From NCBI GenBank assembly GCA_022829145.1, contig CM040746.1:23321332-23385331 (forward strand): a DNA stretch of 64,000 nucleotides, written 5' to 3'. The translations under genes and the position numbers were made by a program. The first letter of the stretch is position 1; every line of letters begins with the position of its first letter. Of the stretch, positions 15,484 to 27,990 are shown in pieces. This DNA is from Albula goreensis. Taxonomy: Eukaryota; Chordata; Actinopteri; Albuliformes; Albulidae. The notes under the pieces are model-generated. The model did not search any database, was not told the origin of the DNA, and worked only from the letters and a program-made list of their open reading frames with translations.

Positions 15484-15705
15484 GTGTACTTTGTCCCAAT
15501 GCTCATTGAGGAACATGGTCATACACAACGGATTTCAAGGATCACAGCTGGAGAACAGCAGTTTGGTTGTATCTTGGGGCCAGCTAGTCTCAGTCATGCC
15601 AACAACCTGTTTGGATGGGTTATCAGAAGAAAGCCCCTAGTTAGGGCAATAAACACCACAGCCAAATATGTTTTTAGGAGGAACACTGAGGGGATCAAAC
15701 AGTAG
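15484..15705 (+). pseudogene. Tc1-like transposase fragment
   Basis: A 73-codon frame whose C-terminal half fits the junction between the DNA-binding and catalytic domains of Tc1-family transposases. Residues 41-44 read NLFG, 48-53 RRKPLV and 60-64 AKYVF. Tc1-family proteins have N-L-x-G-x3-R-x-K-P-L-[LV] followed six residues later by A-[RK]-x2-F, and the spacing here is the same. The upstream half does not fit well and the downstream DDE catalytic region is missing, so this is a decayed scrap and not a working transposase. No flanking terminal repeats were found. Confidence 0.42.
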
Positions 15706-17289
15706 CCCACTAGTTTGCCATGTATACTTTAACAAAACAACAGGTTTGGTTTGCCAATCAATACATATAAAAAAGTATACATAACAAGCAAGTGAGATTC
15801 CAAGGCACTTTTAATGGTAAAGTTAAAAATCTTTATTTAAATATGGTACAAAGAATAAAAACACACTCAACCTATGGATTTCTGCCTAGAAAAAATATAA
15901 TATTAAAAATGAAATGTGAAACAGATATTTACAAAATTCTGGCACTCTCCCTATGTAGGGAGTATGGAGCTATATTTCTCATAATTCCACAGCTTATCTT
16001 CAAAGACAACTAAGGTAACTATATATGGTACAGCATAGCTATGTTAAAAGAAATAAAACTTGGGTAATAAAAGGACCAACAACACAGAAACTCTCTCTCA
16101 TGTCCATCTTGTGTGCAAACCACATGAATAAACTCCCTCTTTCACTCTCTTTTCATACCCATATTGTGTGTACAACGCATATAAGAAATCTTCTGGAACT
16201 GGTGTGCAAGAGAGCTGCACGCCAAGGAACTCTCTCCCTCATCTGCCTTGCGTGCAGGAAGTGAGCAGTACCGGGGACTGACAGGCAACCCATAGCCGTT
16301 TTAAAACAAACTGACTTGCATATCATCAGTTCATTTGGAATCAGATGTATCAAAGAGATCAGTCCATAGGGGTAGATCCAAGGACATCAGGGAACCCAAA
16401 AGTTTCTGCTTGAGGGCCCAACCTTCTGCACAGAGGCAATTCCAAGCCAAGTTTATAGCCTATAAAAAAACTTATAAAATACTCAGTGTCATTATCCTTA
16501 CAACAGGAGGCTGAACAAAGTATTTTGTACAGTTTTTTGTTAATCTTCATTAAGGTTTTGGGTCATTTCTGAGCCCACTGTATGCAACATGTATGCCATA
16601 TACAGCAACTGATCATTTTTCTGTAATTCAAATCTTCAATTTCCAAAGAATCGCTTAGTTTATACCCACGTGTGGATGTTTTTTATGATAAAAACACATA
16701 ACCATGACAATAAAAAATGACTAAATATGAGTTTTGATAAATAATACTATTTATTATGATGGCAAGCATTAATCAAAAACATAATCCTGTCTGTGCCCTC
16801 TTGCAATCCAAAACTTTATCAGGACCCATTATTTGTGCATGGGTGCTAACTGAGTGCAGTCAGTCAAAATGACTTAGCGTAGTGTCATTTTGGGCTAGAT
16901 CCATGCATTAGTCAGGGGGTAATCCAAGGATGTTTAGTGGAATAACAACCACTCAATGATGTGACTGAAGTCACACCAAGCTGTGCTACACTTTAGGAGG
17001 CAAAATATTGACTGTTAACGGCAGGGGAGATGTGGAGGCCATCACTAGTGTAATGGAAATGCAGTTACAAAGAACAACACATGCTGACATTGAAGGCATG
17101 CTAACTGGCTGCCAGTGGCTCAACCTCTTTACATGCATCTTAAAAGGAAGTAGTCCTCAGACCACACTGTTTTGAACACTCACAAGCAGTGGTGAGCCGA
17201 GCTACATCTAATAAAATATGAGCACAAACTCTCCTGATCCTCTGCTGAAAGGTAATGATCCAACCAGCACTGCTCATGATGCACACTGA
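15706..17289. other. Unique non-coding stretch, no gene seen
   Basis: No gene recognised. At 16088-16260 three loosely similar segments start AACTCTCTC or AACTCCCTC. Small inverted repeats occur at 16867-16895 (CAAAATGAC ... GTCATTTTG) and around 16960-16975 (TGTGACT ... AGTCACA). Confidence 0.45.
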
Positions 17290-17700
17290 ATTATTCACCT
17301 GTCAGAAACAAATTATTTTAATTAATTTGATGAGATCATATTGATGCACATGTGTGCCAAGCAAGGAATCACGTTCTGTTGATATGCTTGTCATTGTTTT
17401 TTGTTTCTTTGGATTAAGCTGTAGCTAATTTGGTTAGCTAAATATTCATCATATTGCAATAGCATTGTAAATATAAAATAAAGTCTCTCCCTGTGCTTCT
17501 GGATGGCTTATTAATATGCATGGTCAAATATCTCTCGCAGACAGTTTATTAATTAGCGTACACAGTTTATTCCAGAGCACTAATGATTTGTTTGACTTGT
17601 TTATGTGCCTGGTGTATTAATTTGATCGAATGAGGTTCACGATTTTATGTGTTTATTCCCAAAACTAATGACCCTGGCATAAGGCAACACCTACCCACCC
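17290..17700. promoter_or_regulatory. Candidate conserved non-coding element (homeodomain/POU-rich)
   Basis: One of the most enhancer-like blocks in the window. It has a TTAATATGCAT POU-type site at 17511-17521, a TAATTAG homeodomain site at 17550-17556, and repeated TTTATT/TTAATT motifs. It also has long runs of non-repetitive, evenly mixed sequence unlike the flanking AT-rich DNA. There is no open frame of note. Enhancer function for a distant developmental gene is inference. Confidence 0.32.
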
Positions 17701-20334
17701 AGTTAAAAACCTCCAAAAACAGAACCATCACCAACCAGAACATTTACTAATTTTTCAAAATATCATATGTAGTCAAAAACTGCTGCTGCCTGCCATAGTA
17801 AATAGAGTACATTTGCACATAGAATAGTGTTTATGGATTTCCATGGTGCATTTCTCTACTTGTTGTGAGAAGGTGTGATACTTTTGTTTCTATGTAAAAC
17901 AAAATCTTTCTCACATACATTATCTCAAAAGAAAAAAGGATTGTGATGGCCCAGAAAATGGGGACTGTGTTGTTTTAACCAGCCTTTGATTTAAAAAGCA
18001 GGATCTCAGACATTCAAACAATCCCCTTTAGTAAATCTCAAAAGCATTTAAGCAATCAGTTGATACATGCTGAAAAAACAAAAAGCGTGTTTGTTTAAAT
18101 TAATTGTGTCTGTTATGTCAGTTTCTACATATAAAAAGAGAATGTAGAATCCTTTAATTAATCTCTATCTGGACTAATGACCCAGTTATCAAACAAATTC
18201 TAAATAGCAGAATGAATGAACTGAATGAATGGAATATTAATTATAGAAAATACAGACAGTAAACCACAACTGTTCCAAAGTAAAGGGTTGTTCTGGATCC
18301 ATAGTGGTGTGGGACAGTGTTAAACAAACAAATGATCTCTCCAAAAATATTTTTTTCAAGAAGGCAGTCCAACAAAGCAGTACCACATACAATTTCAGAC
18401 AATATAGTATAGACCATATAATATACCCAAGCAAGTGTGTGAGAGAACATGACAGAGGGAGGGAGAGAGAGCAAGAGAAAGGAGGAACACATTTACAGCC
18501 AAAAGTTAGGCAACAGCTTATTCAAAGCAATGGAAATTTCCAATTGAATTCATTTTTCATTGCCCTAACAACTGCTTTGAACTCAATGAGAGAAACTTGT
18601 TTCTGAGGCTTCAAATCTATCTGCAGGCTATTTAATGTGGGAGGGAAGCTAATGCTAATGCTAATAAAATTGGTCTACTTCTTAATAAAAAGTTGTGTGG
18701 TATGCTAAAGTTGGATATATTTCCCCCTCACTTAAATTTTAAAGCAGTTCCAAACAATCAAGCATCAGATTGCAAAATGACTTGTAATGACATTTCCAGG
18801 CACCAGCCATCATTTAATTTTTGAAGTAGAAACAGTTAAGTGTAGCTCATTTTTCACACAAATAAGTAAAGATTAAAAAGCCCTCAAGTTCTAACGGCAG
18901 GCACATTGCATGCTAGTGTATGGCTGCATGTGCCTCTGCTGTGGGGTTCTCTTTCATGGCATGGGGTGAATGAAGTTACACACTTAGGAGGCAAGGTCAA
19001 TGCCAGTTGTTACTTAATGGCAAACACTGAGTAAATGGCACTTCTCTGTCAAATCATGTCTATCCTGCTGAGAGTGATGTTTTTAAACATGGCAAAGCCC
19101 TCATCCATAGGTTGGATCTATAACTAAGATAGACCTCTCAAAATCTGAAGAAAACATTGGTTGAGGATAAAAAAACTGGTAAAATGTTTTTGAGGAATGT
19201 TTAATGAATATTGTAATTGTAACTGTATTGTATTTGATAGAGATGCTGAATATATTTTTGTCTATGTCTTGTAATACATTTTGCAGATTTTGTTTTTACA
19301 TTTATTTTACCCAAACCACATCCTCCAAAACCTGAATGAAAATGTAACTAGTTGCTCTCCAACAGCAACTATGCCTGCCAATTAAAATGAGGAGGAGACT
19401 TGTTTCCTTACACACTGCTGACACATCTTTGATCATTCACTGCCCATGTCATCACAGGATTATGAGGCAAACATTTTCTTGGTTTGTATACATATGACTA
19501 CCCACCTGATCAGGTGTAACCATTGGTTAGTGAAAAGACCAGCAGAACTTGCAGGTTACCCACCATGATTCCCCAGAAAGGCTAGACCAGTTGTTGCCTC
19601 CCTAAAGCAGACCCAGCCATAGTGATGGCTAGACAATCGCAGGGCTCAGAGCCTTGAGAGATAGCTTCTTTACAGCTAGAGCCACTCAGAGGCTACCCAT
19701 ACTGAATTTTTATACTGTTTAGTATGCTTTTGCATTTTCAAATAAATGAATACAAAATATTTCCCTCAAAGGGTGCATCTTCAAATAAGCCATAAATGAT
19801 TGCACAGACCCTGCTGCAATGTAATATAAACATTCATATTCATATTTATACATACATTGTAGTTTTGTTGAATTGAATAGGTTTTTAAGTTGCACCGTTC
19901 TCCTTCCCAAGCAGTGATGCTACTTTGTAATATCTCATTAAATGATATGCAAAATATGTAATAATACAAATAATACAAATTTGTATTTTACAATACGCAT
20001 TACATTGATGATTAATTTGATATACTGCCTCAAGTATCAATGATATCAACCAGCTAATGTTATCTGATTTAAGAACACAGATTGTGCTGTACAAAATCAT
20101 GATGTTAAATCTAGTGGATTGTCAGTGACATTACTTTAAACTACCATTCAATGTATATAACTAGAAAAATATTGACACCTGCGATATAAATTAGAGGTAC
20201 TAAGAAATGTATACGTTCATAGAAATTAAAATAATTTTCCCTGAGCTCATGTAGCAGTTCTGCAGTCACAGATGTGTGAAATGATCTTCCCAAATGAAGC
20301 TCCCTTCCCCATACTCTGATGTGTCTAAAATGTG
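17701..20334. other. Unique non-coding stretch, no gene seen
   Basis: No gene recognised. It contains a purine-rich tract at about 18440-18485 (GAGGGAGGGAGAGAG type). The sequence at 19600-19690 looks faintly tRNA-like on the minus strand, but too degenerate to call. Confidence 0.45.
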
Positions 20335-20540
20335 TTGTTTTGAATTAGAGGAGATGCCCTATTTCCAGCAAGCTGACACCTCCACAGATAACAGGCAGCT
20401 ATTCCTCTGTAAATTACTGCAAGGTCAATGTTGCCTGTCGCATAATGAAGCATTAGTGGGATGAAATCAGCACTGACTCCTCCGGGTCACGACTGGGCTC
20501 TCTATTTGCCGTGGTGGATGGGGGGTGTAGTTTAGGTTTT
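20335..20540. promoter_or_regulatory. Candidate conserved non-coding element
   Basis: A complex block with a GCAAGGTCA extended nuclear-receptor half-site (AAGGTCA at 20421-20427), an AGATAACAG GATA-type site, and CATAATGAAGCATTAG. No coding frame. Regulatory role inferred from composition only. Confidence 0.27.
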
Positions 20541-22140
20541 GATATTTACCGTGTGTAATGTGCTGGCCATGTGATCCCTATCTGGCCTTACACAGAAGTT
20601 GTGCTCTGGGGTCACTGAGTCTGGTCTGACAGTCTTTATGCCACATACCATTTGTGTGAGAGGTGGGACCTGCTGTCTGCCTATTTTTTACATCTGAATG
20701 GGTATTTTCTGTGACTATGGATTTCATTAATGAAAATCACATGAGTCCTTGGATTGCCAACATGTCAGTCTAACAGGGATATATTTAAAGAGAATGCCAA
20801 GTTTTTATAATAAAAAATATGATTTTTTCTCTTTTTGTCAGAACTTTTCTTTTTTCTGAATTTCAAGTCACTGCTTTCACACTGAATTTGTGGATTTGTG
20901 GATATTATTGAATTATATGTCAGTGCCAGTGCCATCCATGAAGAAATGTTTATTCTATTTGTATCAATTGTTATTTTTATGCTCCTATTTAGTTGACTTT
21001 AGTATTGTAGTCAGCCTTTTAAATTTACAGCTTGAACACATACATTTTTTTTTTTTTGCCATTTCAGCTTACAGTTTGTGATGGTTTAGATCTTACCTCC
21101 ATCTGGAGAATTTACTTCCCAGATTTTTTTCCTGACAAGAAGTTGAATCAGCAATTATGCCATAGTCTTATTTTTGTAAGAACTAGCTATCTAAAACTCA
21201 TAAAAAACATGTAATACAAACATTGTTCCAGCCATTCGTTTTGGGGCTGAGTGGTGCTGCAATGGGACCACCTCTGGATTTTAAGCTTTGCTCAAAGCTT
21301 TGTTCATTCTCCTGAGCTAAGACAGGACAGTGGGACAAAGGTTAGAGTTATGTAGAGTTACCTGAATACATAGTTATTTCAGTGATAAAACAGAAGTGCA
21401 TTTTTAAACATGTTTGTACCTACTGTGAGATGGCCATGTGATAGCAAAAGGTACATCTCTTTACTTTCTGTCTCTTCACAAAATAAAGGGTACACTGAAA
21501 AGACAAGTACTAGTACATGTGGCATTCTGCTTCTCCTTTTCATTCCCAGCAGTGGCAGGGTCTTGTTCCCTTTGTTACCTGCACACAGCAAGAACATTTT
21601 CCTCTTTTCTTAAAGTTTAGTTTTATTATCTGACCAGTCTGTTTTCTGGTAGGTAACATGCATTTGAAAGTCTCCTCCCAAGATGGACTCTGGGAAACAC
21701 AAATAAAAAGACCAACCATTTTAGTCCCCTGTCTCCCCTGGTGTCACTCTTAATTCATGAAGGGTATACATTATGCAGCTGACCACTGGCGGCATGGGGC
21801 CTCAGGGTCTGCTGCCTGCATCCAAAGACCAACCTCAGGGGTCGCTACCAAACCGCTGCCACAATAAATAGATAAACTTATTTATGTTACAATACTGGAT
21901 GAAATCTGCATACCTCATTTTGTGTTTTACACAAGAGCAAAAGCAGTTCTGCAATAATAACATGACTGCTACTACCTTTTTCAGTTATAATCCTGCCAAA
22001 ACATAAGTTACAAATCTGATAAAAAAAAAAAAAAACACAGAAATAATAATGAAACAAAAACACAAAGCACAAATGTTCAAGGGGCAACATGAAGTAGGCT
22101 GAAGTGGTTGCATAATTTATGTTGGTTTTGAATCAAGCTA
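20541..22140. other. Unique non-coding stretch, no gene seen
   Basis: No recognisable gene or repeat. A short GC-richer piece at 21780-21865 may be part of an unnamed repeat. A15 tract at about 22021-22035. Confidence 0.45.
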
Positions 22141-22430
22141 ATAAAACCAGCATCCTTTAAATAATGCATGACCCTGTGGCTTTGTTAATATGCTTTGTAG
22201 TGGCAGTAATGTACTTCCCTACATGCCTGATGGAGATTATGGCCAAAGCACATTGTTGCCAAGTATCGATTTCTATAATACCCTGCCTGCCAGACATGAT
22301 TAGTCAGCTATGGCCTGAAACCTATCATATGAATAAATTGATGGCTTGGCATATTGCGCTAAAAGACTGAAGGATATTTTTAATCTCATAAATGCAGACT
22401 TTGTAGATCTGATTATTCCAATAATTAAGA
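22141..22430. promoter_or_regulatory. Candidate conserved non-coding element
   Basis: A high-complexity block with GTTAATATGC (about 22184-22193, homeodomain/POU type), ATAATGCATG (22161-22170), TATCGAT (22265-22271, Cut/CDP-type) and TGATTAGTCA. It has almost no simple sequence for 250 bases, in contrast to its flanks. No open frame with coding character. Confidence 0.32.
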
Positions 22431-23224
22431 GAAATCACTCAACCAAAAGATCAATAAAATTTAAATATTCTGTCATTTTAAAATAATGTGGAATCTGAAT
22501 TTTGCAATTCAATTTGATTAAACAACACCTAAGGGCCTGTGTGGATAGGGTGGAAAAAGCCCAAACCAGCAGTAGTGTAAAATATCCACAGGCTGTTGGT
22601 CTATTGGACTATTGGAAACTAAATTACAAAGAACATGTAATTGTGTTTGTATCCCTTGTGTGTAATGCAGATTATATTGTCTGGGAAAATTTGAATCATT
22701 AAAGAGGATACACAAATATTGAACAATAATAAAAGTGTGATTAGAAAGTTGCATTAAGTCTCACTTTAATCTGAGAAAAATCAAGCATTGAGCCTAAAAT
22801 GTAAACAGCATATAAGCACATATATTTGTTAAAGGTATATACATTGGGCTCAACAGGTGCTCAATAGGTGCTTTTAGGACTGAAGGAAAAATTACGTGGT
22901 CACCTGTATTTTTTATGCCAATTTGATATTCAAATAGACACATTTTCCAAAAAAATCTGTGAATTTATAAACATTTACAAATGTCTGCATTTAAAATGAA
23001 GCATTTGTGTCATTTTTAAACATGCCAGTTGCTAGAAGTAAGCAGCTTGGCATAGTATCAGATTTCACTTTTTGGCCCCACCCCATACTCCATTCCCTAT
23101 GCCCTGCTCCAAAGCATGGTCCATTTTGCACAAAACAGCAGCTATGTTTGTTTAAACTGATAAGACAGCAAAAACAGGGGTTTCTTTTGAAGGCTAAGAT
23201 TTGCTTTACCAGTGGAGTGTGCAA
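22431..23224. other. Unique non-coding stretch, nothing recognised
   Basis: AT-rich. No gene or repeat recognised. Confidence 0.5.
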
Positions 23225-23945
23225 ATGTGGTAGCTATGTGCAACACCGGTGACCTTTCCTGTAATGCCTGCAGTGTGACCTTTCCTACAGCAATGGGTGA
23301 TGTGGCCCGTCTGGACATGGACCATGACCAGCTGTGAACAGTGACCACCCTCTAAGCTTGTAGAGGATTCGAGCGACCTGACTCTTTGGTACATAGTGAG
23401 GATCTGATGCGCCTGCAGTCATCGCAATGCCCGTAAACCAGAGGAGCATGAAGACTGAACGAATGCGCTTCCCTGCGGGTCTGCGATACCGAAACAGGGC
23501 AACGCCATCTGACTGCTGAATCGAACAGTCTGCCGGGCATGTCAGGGGAGCTTCTCCCTGTCGCTAAGGAGAAAAGTACCAGAAGACAAAGAGCAGATTT
23601 GTTTTAGTTGTTCTTTCTAAGTTTGGAACAAGGTGGTTTGAGAAAGATTTCTCCCCAGAAAATGTGCTTGTCAGAGATAAGGTGGGAGGCCAGATCGAGT
23701 TCTGGGATTTAAGACGGCAGAGCATTGCAGCTGTAGCCAACTTCCACAGGGAGAAGAAAAGGAGCCGTGGTTCGGAACGCAACTTTCAGAACTCTCTGCT
23801 TTCCTGCAGTCGAGCGTGGAAAAGTACCTGTTCGTATGGGCTTCAGCTGCCTCTATCACTACCGGAAGGAACCGTCCAAAGGTGCTTCGTAGAAATGCCT
23901 GCTGTTATCCGCAAATGTAGTAGAATAACAACAGCACCCTAGAAA
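23225..23945. promoter_or_regulatory. CpG-dense island-like block of unknown identity
   Basis: By eye I count about 28 CpG dinucleotides in 720 bp. The 600 bases at 22141-22740 contain only two or three. GC content is also clearly higher. Options are an unmethylated CpG island acting as promoter or first exon of an unseen or non-coding transcript, or a young insertion that has not yet lost its CpGs. A 92-codon frame at 23664-23942 (+) and a 62-codon frame at 23352-23540 (-) fall inside; neither resembles a protein I know. A consensus-like splice donor, AAG|GTGGGA, occurs near 23680. There is no TATA box, no terminal inverted repeats and no poly-A tail that would settle the question. Confidence 0.35.
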
Positions 23946-25599
23946 TTCAGGAATAAATATACATAATGTGGTGTGCTTAGGACTAAGCTAACTTTGCCAG
24001 TAAGTTTATGATTATTTTTTCTTTAATAACCGTATATACAGATTTTGCCTACTTCTGCATATAATTGTGTCATGTCATGGTTTTTTTTCACATGTAAAAA
24101 GTTTTAATCCAGCAAAAAATGAATGGAAAAAAAGAAAAATAAGGTTTTTGGTGTTCACTAAAATTAATAATTTTTTTAAAGCACAATTTTCTTGCCACCA
24201 AAATGTATGTGAAATAATAATTTTATGTTGATAGATGAGGCCTTTTCTGAAGAGACAGGAGGAAATGGAAGATGAAAAATGGAACACAAATGAAGTGATT
24301 GTGTTGTATTGAGTGCCTGGATTGCCGAGTAATAATATGTTGCATTTATTGATGATTGCACCATTGTTGCGTGGATGTCCATTATGGGACTGAGAGAGGA
24401 AGTGTTTCTCTCTCAGGGCAGAGCTTTTTCTCAGGGTTTATCAGGTACAAACAATATAAAACATTTTATTTTTAAACATGTTTAACGCTGTATACACAGA
24501 CAGACTAGTTTTGGATTGTTCAAAGTGTAAACTTGGCTGGAAATAGAAACTTTACTTTGTACCTGAATATAGAGAGTTTTAATAAATAGACAGATGCTGG
24601 CTCTCCCTTCCATTCAGTTACACTCTGTCAGAGCACCACTGTTTAACAGATGTTTCCCTTAATACAGAAAATAGCTAAACACGATTTGCCCTTACATTTC
24701 ATTTCTTTTTTTTTTCCTTCGAGTTGTGCAGAATGATTTTGGTGTGTATCAAACTCATCAGGTTCTTCAAAGGCTCAACAAAGCTGGAAACATTTCACTC
24801 AATGGATAACGATTAATCCTGGTAATTTTTTGAGCTACACATATGCATGCATGGAACATGCTTATACATGTAGAACCATTTATATATCCTACTAACAGAT
24901 ATAAAAAAGAACAAAAAAACAGACACTCCTTTGAGGTTAGAACACTCATATGTTGCACTTTCATTTCACAGTCAGTTGGTTAACCCAATGGGAGTTTTCT
25001 GCTAGAAAAAACCTAACACATTCTGGACTTTCTTGGCACATAATAAAGGGTAACAGATGGAATTACTTCCCAAAAACTAGTGACAACAGATATCTCTTCA
25101 TCTGTGTGCTTCCATAGCTTTTTTTCTCTTTCTTTGCCTGTAAAGGACAACTGTACATGAAAAGGCTTTGTACTAAAAAGCCTTGCATGAGCATAGCATG
25201 AGTATAGCCATCAATTCAGGAGCATAATTGTTACATTTAATATTTAATTTCCAGGCTCAAACCTTGAATGCCTATTTTCAACACTTAGTAATGTCTAAAC
25301 CTTGTTTAAAACTCAAACCAAATGATCAGGAACTCTTGATATAATTACAAAAATGCATTGGACCAGGGGTTATTTGATTTTTTTTTACAAATTATTATAG
25401 ACAGCTCTTTTGCAAGCAGGGGAGGTTATGTAGTAGACTTAATCAAGTCTGTCCCATTACTAAGGGTTGCCCAACCAAAAAATTAACAAAGTCAGACATA
25501 ATGCTATGATAGAAGATTTGGTAAAGAGTGTTTGATAGGTATGAATGGATTATCTAATTGTAACATATGTTTGCAAAAATTCCACTATCAATTTCTGAC
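23946..25599. other. Unique non-coding stretch, nothing recognised
   Basis: AT-rich sequence with short A or T runs. No gene or repeat family recognised. Confidence 0.5.
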
Positions 25600-26180
25600 A
25601 TTGCAATTTGCCTAATTTGCATCTCTTCTGTTCCATAGTTTACCTGTCTGGAGGCAGGTGATGGGAAATTGACACCCTTCATATACACATCTAGTAGACC
25701 ATATTCTGCAAAGGTTAATTAATATGAATGATGACATTGTGCTGGTCATGCTTTTTCTGTTGTGATGATATGTCTAGATGCTTTATTACTAATTAAGTGT
25801 CTGTTCCCTAGAACCGTTGCTTGGCACCTGCATTGTCACTGGAACATGGTGAATTTGATTGTGAAGCCAGAGATGATGTCACTCTGGCTTCATAGTCTCA
25901 TAGCACTGATTTATGAGATTTGTGGCTTTTATCAAATCTCTGGATATGGCCTTAATTTGTCCCAGGGCAACATATGGTTGTGAGGATGTATAGGAGAAAG
26001 TTTGAGTGAATTTGTTAAAGGACACTGACCCTCAGCAGTAAATAAAATGAAATACCGAAATGGAATTGGACATAAATGACATCAGAGAGGCAATGTTCAT
26101 GAGAGGGAGATTAAACAGACAAGTGCTATAAACATATGCTTGCTGTCACCCATTTCCAAAGGTTCAACCGCATCTGCCTA
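25600..26180. promoter_or_regulatory. Candidate conserved non-coding element cluster
   Basis: An extended complex block. It has TTAATTAATATG at 25715-25726 and ACTAATTAAG at about 25788-25797, both homeodomain-type. It also has a perfect inverted repeat TGAAGCCAGAG (25862-25872) / CTCTGGCTTCA (25882-25892) whose 9-nt centre contributes a TGATGTCA CRE-like site. No coding frame is credible here. Confidence 0.32.
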
Positions 26181-27439
26181 TATTAATCTTTTTTAGCTCT
26201 GTCCACTTATTTCATATGTTCCTGTACTGCATAGGCAGTGGAAATGATTTAAAATCAAAATTTGCTGCTATTGGTGTGTCGGTCTTGTAGTTCCCTTTTG
26301 TTCTCTGATAAATTCATTTTATGTTTCCATCACCCTTTTATGTTTTATGTAGTGTATACCGAGGGTGGGACGGGCAGGGGAGAAGGGGAGTCCCAAGCCT
26401 TTTCTGCATTTGGTGAGATACATGACAAGGGCATCAGTTGGTGCTACTGGCTAAGTCAATGGCTAATGAATGCAGTGGATTGCCTTACCCCTCAACATGT
26501 GGTAACACCATTGACCCATACAGTACTACCGTATGTTTTCATGTGGTTCAAATGTAGCAAATACACAAATATTCAATAAAGTCACAAAGTAAAGAAATCA
26601 CAGGTAAAACATATAAGGAAGTGTGTAGAACCTGGTGTGAGAATATGAGTATCTCCACAAACTACCAGCCAGAAGTATAAACCTGTGGCACATATTTACA
26701 CCACAGAGGTCAGAATACATCTCCTACAGTCTCATCCTTCCTTATAATTAAATGGGATAACACAATTATTCATCATATTTAAACTGTTGGCTACAGATAA
26801 TTAATTTAAGAAGTGAGGAAAATTAGTTGCTTTTTTCTCTGTTTGTATAAATAAATCTATTGAGTGGTATGTAGGAGTGTCTGACTATGAATTAGCTGGC
26901 CTCTCCCCACACTATTCACAAGCTATTATGAATAGAATCAAGTGCTGACAATGTATAATCAGTCCAGGCTTTTTTTCCATGTGGAGAACTTTTTGCTCTT
27001 GATGACTGATGCATGAGTTGGTTTTTAGACTTAGCTTTTGTCTTGAACCTCTGCTGAGTTTTGGCCAGCCAACACATCACAAAAGAACAAAACCTGCCGA
27101 TCTGCAAATCCTGCCCACCACTGGGCCCTTGGCAACAAGGAGTTTACAGTGTGAAATGATGGACAGTTTGGTTATATCCCCACCCTCATTTAGCTGTGTC
27201 TTATTAACAGTGTTGGATGGCATCATTTGTCAGAGCCCAAACTAAATCAGATTCTCCAGCACTGCTGGTGAACAAGACAATATTTTATGGCAATTTGCAG
27301 CGATGACTGGTTTTCATAATGCCATTGGTGTATGAACTCATACACATGAACATACACATACACACACTCATATCAAATGAACTCATATTGCAACAAGAGA
27401 ACCGTCAATTAATGCATTTGTGCATGTTTGCCCTAAGAT
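26181..27439. other. Unique non-coding stretch, no gene seen
   Basis: A 105-codon frame at 26262-26579 (+) was inspected and resembles nothing known. No repeats recognised. Confidence 0.45.
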
Positions 27440-27640
27440 TTCCCATTCCATGAACCTGTAACTGGCATGTGATGCATAAATGAGACTGACGAATATGGTG
27501 GCCTGAGAGAGGCATGCCATCTGCATCCTGTGGAATTATAGATTGCTGAGATGGCTGTGACATCAAGAATCAAATCAAGGTGTTAATCAAATTAAATCTG
27601 CTGGCTTGATTTTTGCATTAAATAAAATGCCCAAAATAAT
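27440..27640. promoter_or_regulatory. Candidate conserved non-coding element
   Basis: A complex block with GTTAATCAAATTAAAT and GTGATGCATAAATGAG motifs (homeodomain/POU-like), lying immediately before a dispersed repeat. Weak, composition-based call. Confidence 0.22.
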
Positions 27641-27678
27641 CAAAGAGCACCCATCCATTCTGTTAGTAACAACTATGT

Positions 27679-27990
27679 GCAACATTCCAAGCCAACTCAC
27701 CCAGAATTCAGAAATTTTTCAGTAGGGTTTCTTGGATGTTCAGTACAACTTTTAACCCAATGCAATGTGAAAAATAAGCAATTGGTGAGCCTTAGAATAC
27801 ACATACAGAAATGATTAAATTTAGCTCAGAGGGCAAAACTTCAAAAACTCATAACTAAATAAATATTTGGAGTAGAGCTATATGATTTTGCAAGGTCCCA
27901 TGAATTTAATAGAAGTTGTCACATGAATGTTTTTAAGAAAATCCATGACATGAACTGTGAAGTCCTTGGTGAGTTGGTATGGAAAGACCC
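27679..27990 (+). repeat. Dispersed TIR repeat, copy 1 (unnamed family)
   Basis: This shares about 270 bp, by eye roughly 80% identical and in the same orientation, with 32888-33165. This copy keeps both ends. The left end ATTCCAAGCCAACTCAC (27684-27700) is the inverse complement of the GTGAGTTGG-x-ATGGAA-type right end, best seen in the other copy. It is therefore probably a short non-autonomous DNA transposon with roughly 35-bp imperfect terminal inverted repeats. It encodes nothing. I do not recognise the family name. Confidence 0.75.

Noticed and set aside
16088..16260. Three loosely similar AACTCTCTC...TTGTGTGCA segments
   Set aside because: Spacing is irregular (about 40 then 97 bases) and similarity is mostly CT-rich bias; not a convincing tandem array.
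19490..19690. Possible tRNA-derived SINE on the minus strand
   Set aside because: A-box-like and B-box-like stretches can be drawn, but each has several mismatches and no tail or second copy exists in the window.
26262..26579. 105-codon open frame on the plus strand
   Set aside because: No recognisable domain, signal or splice context; likely chance.
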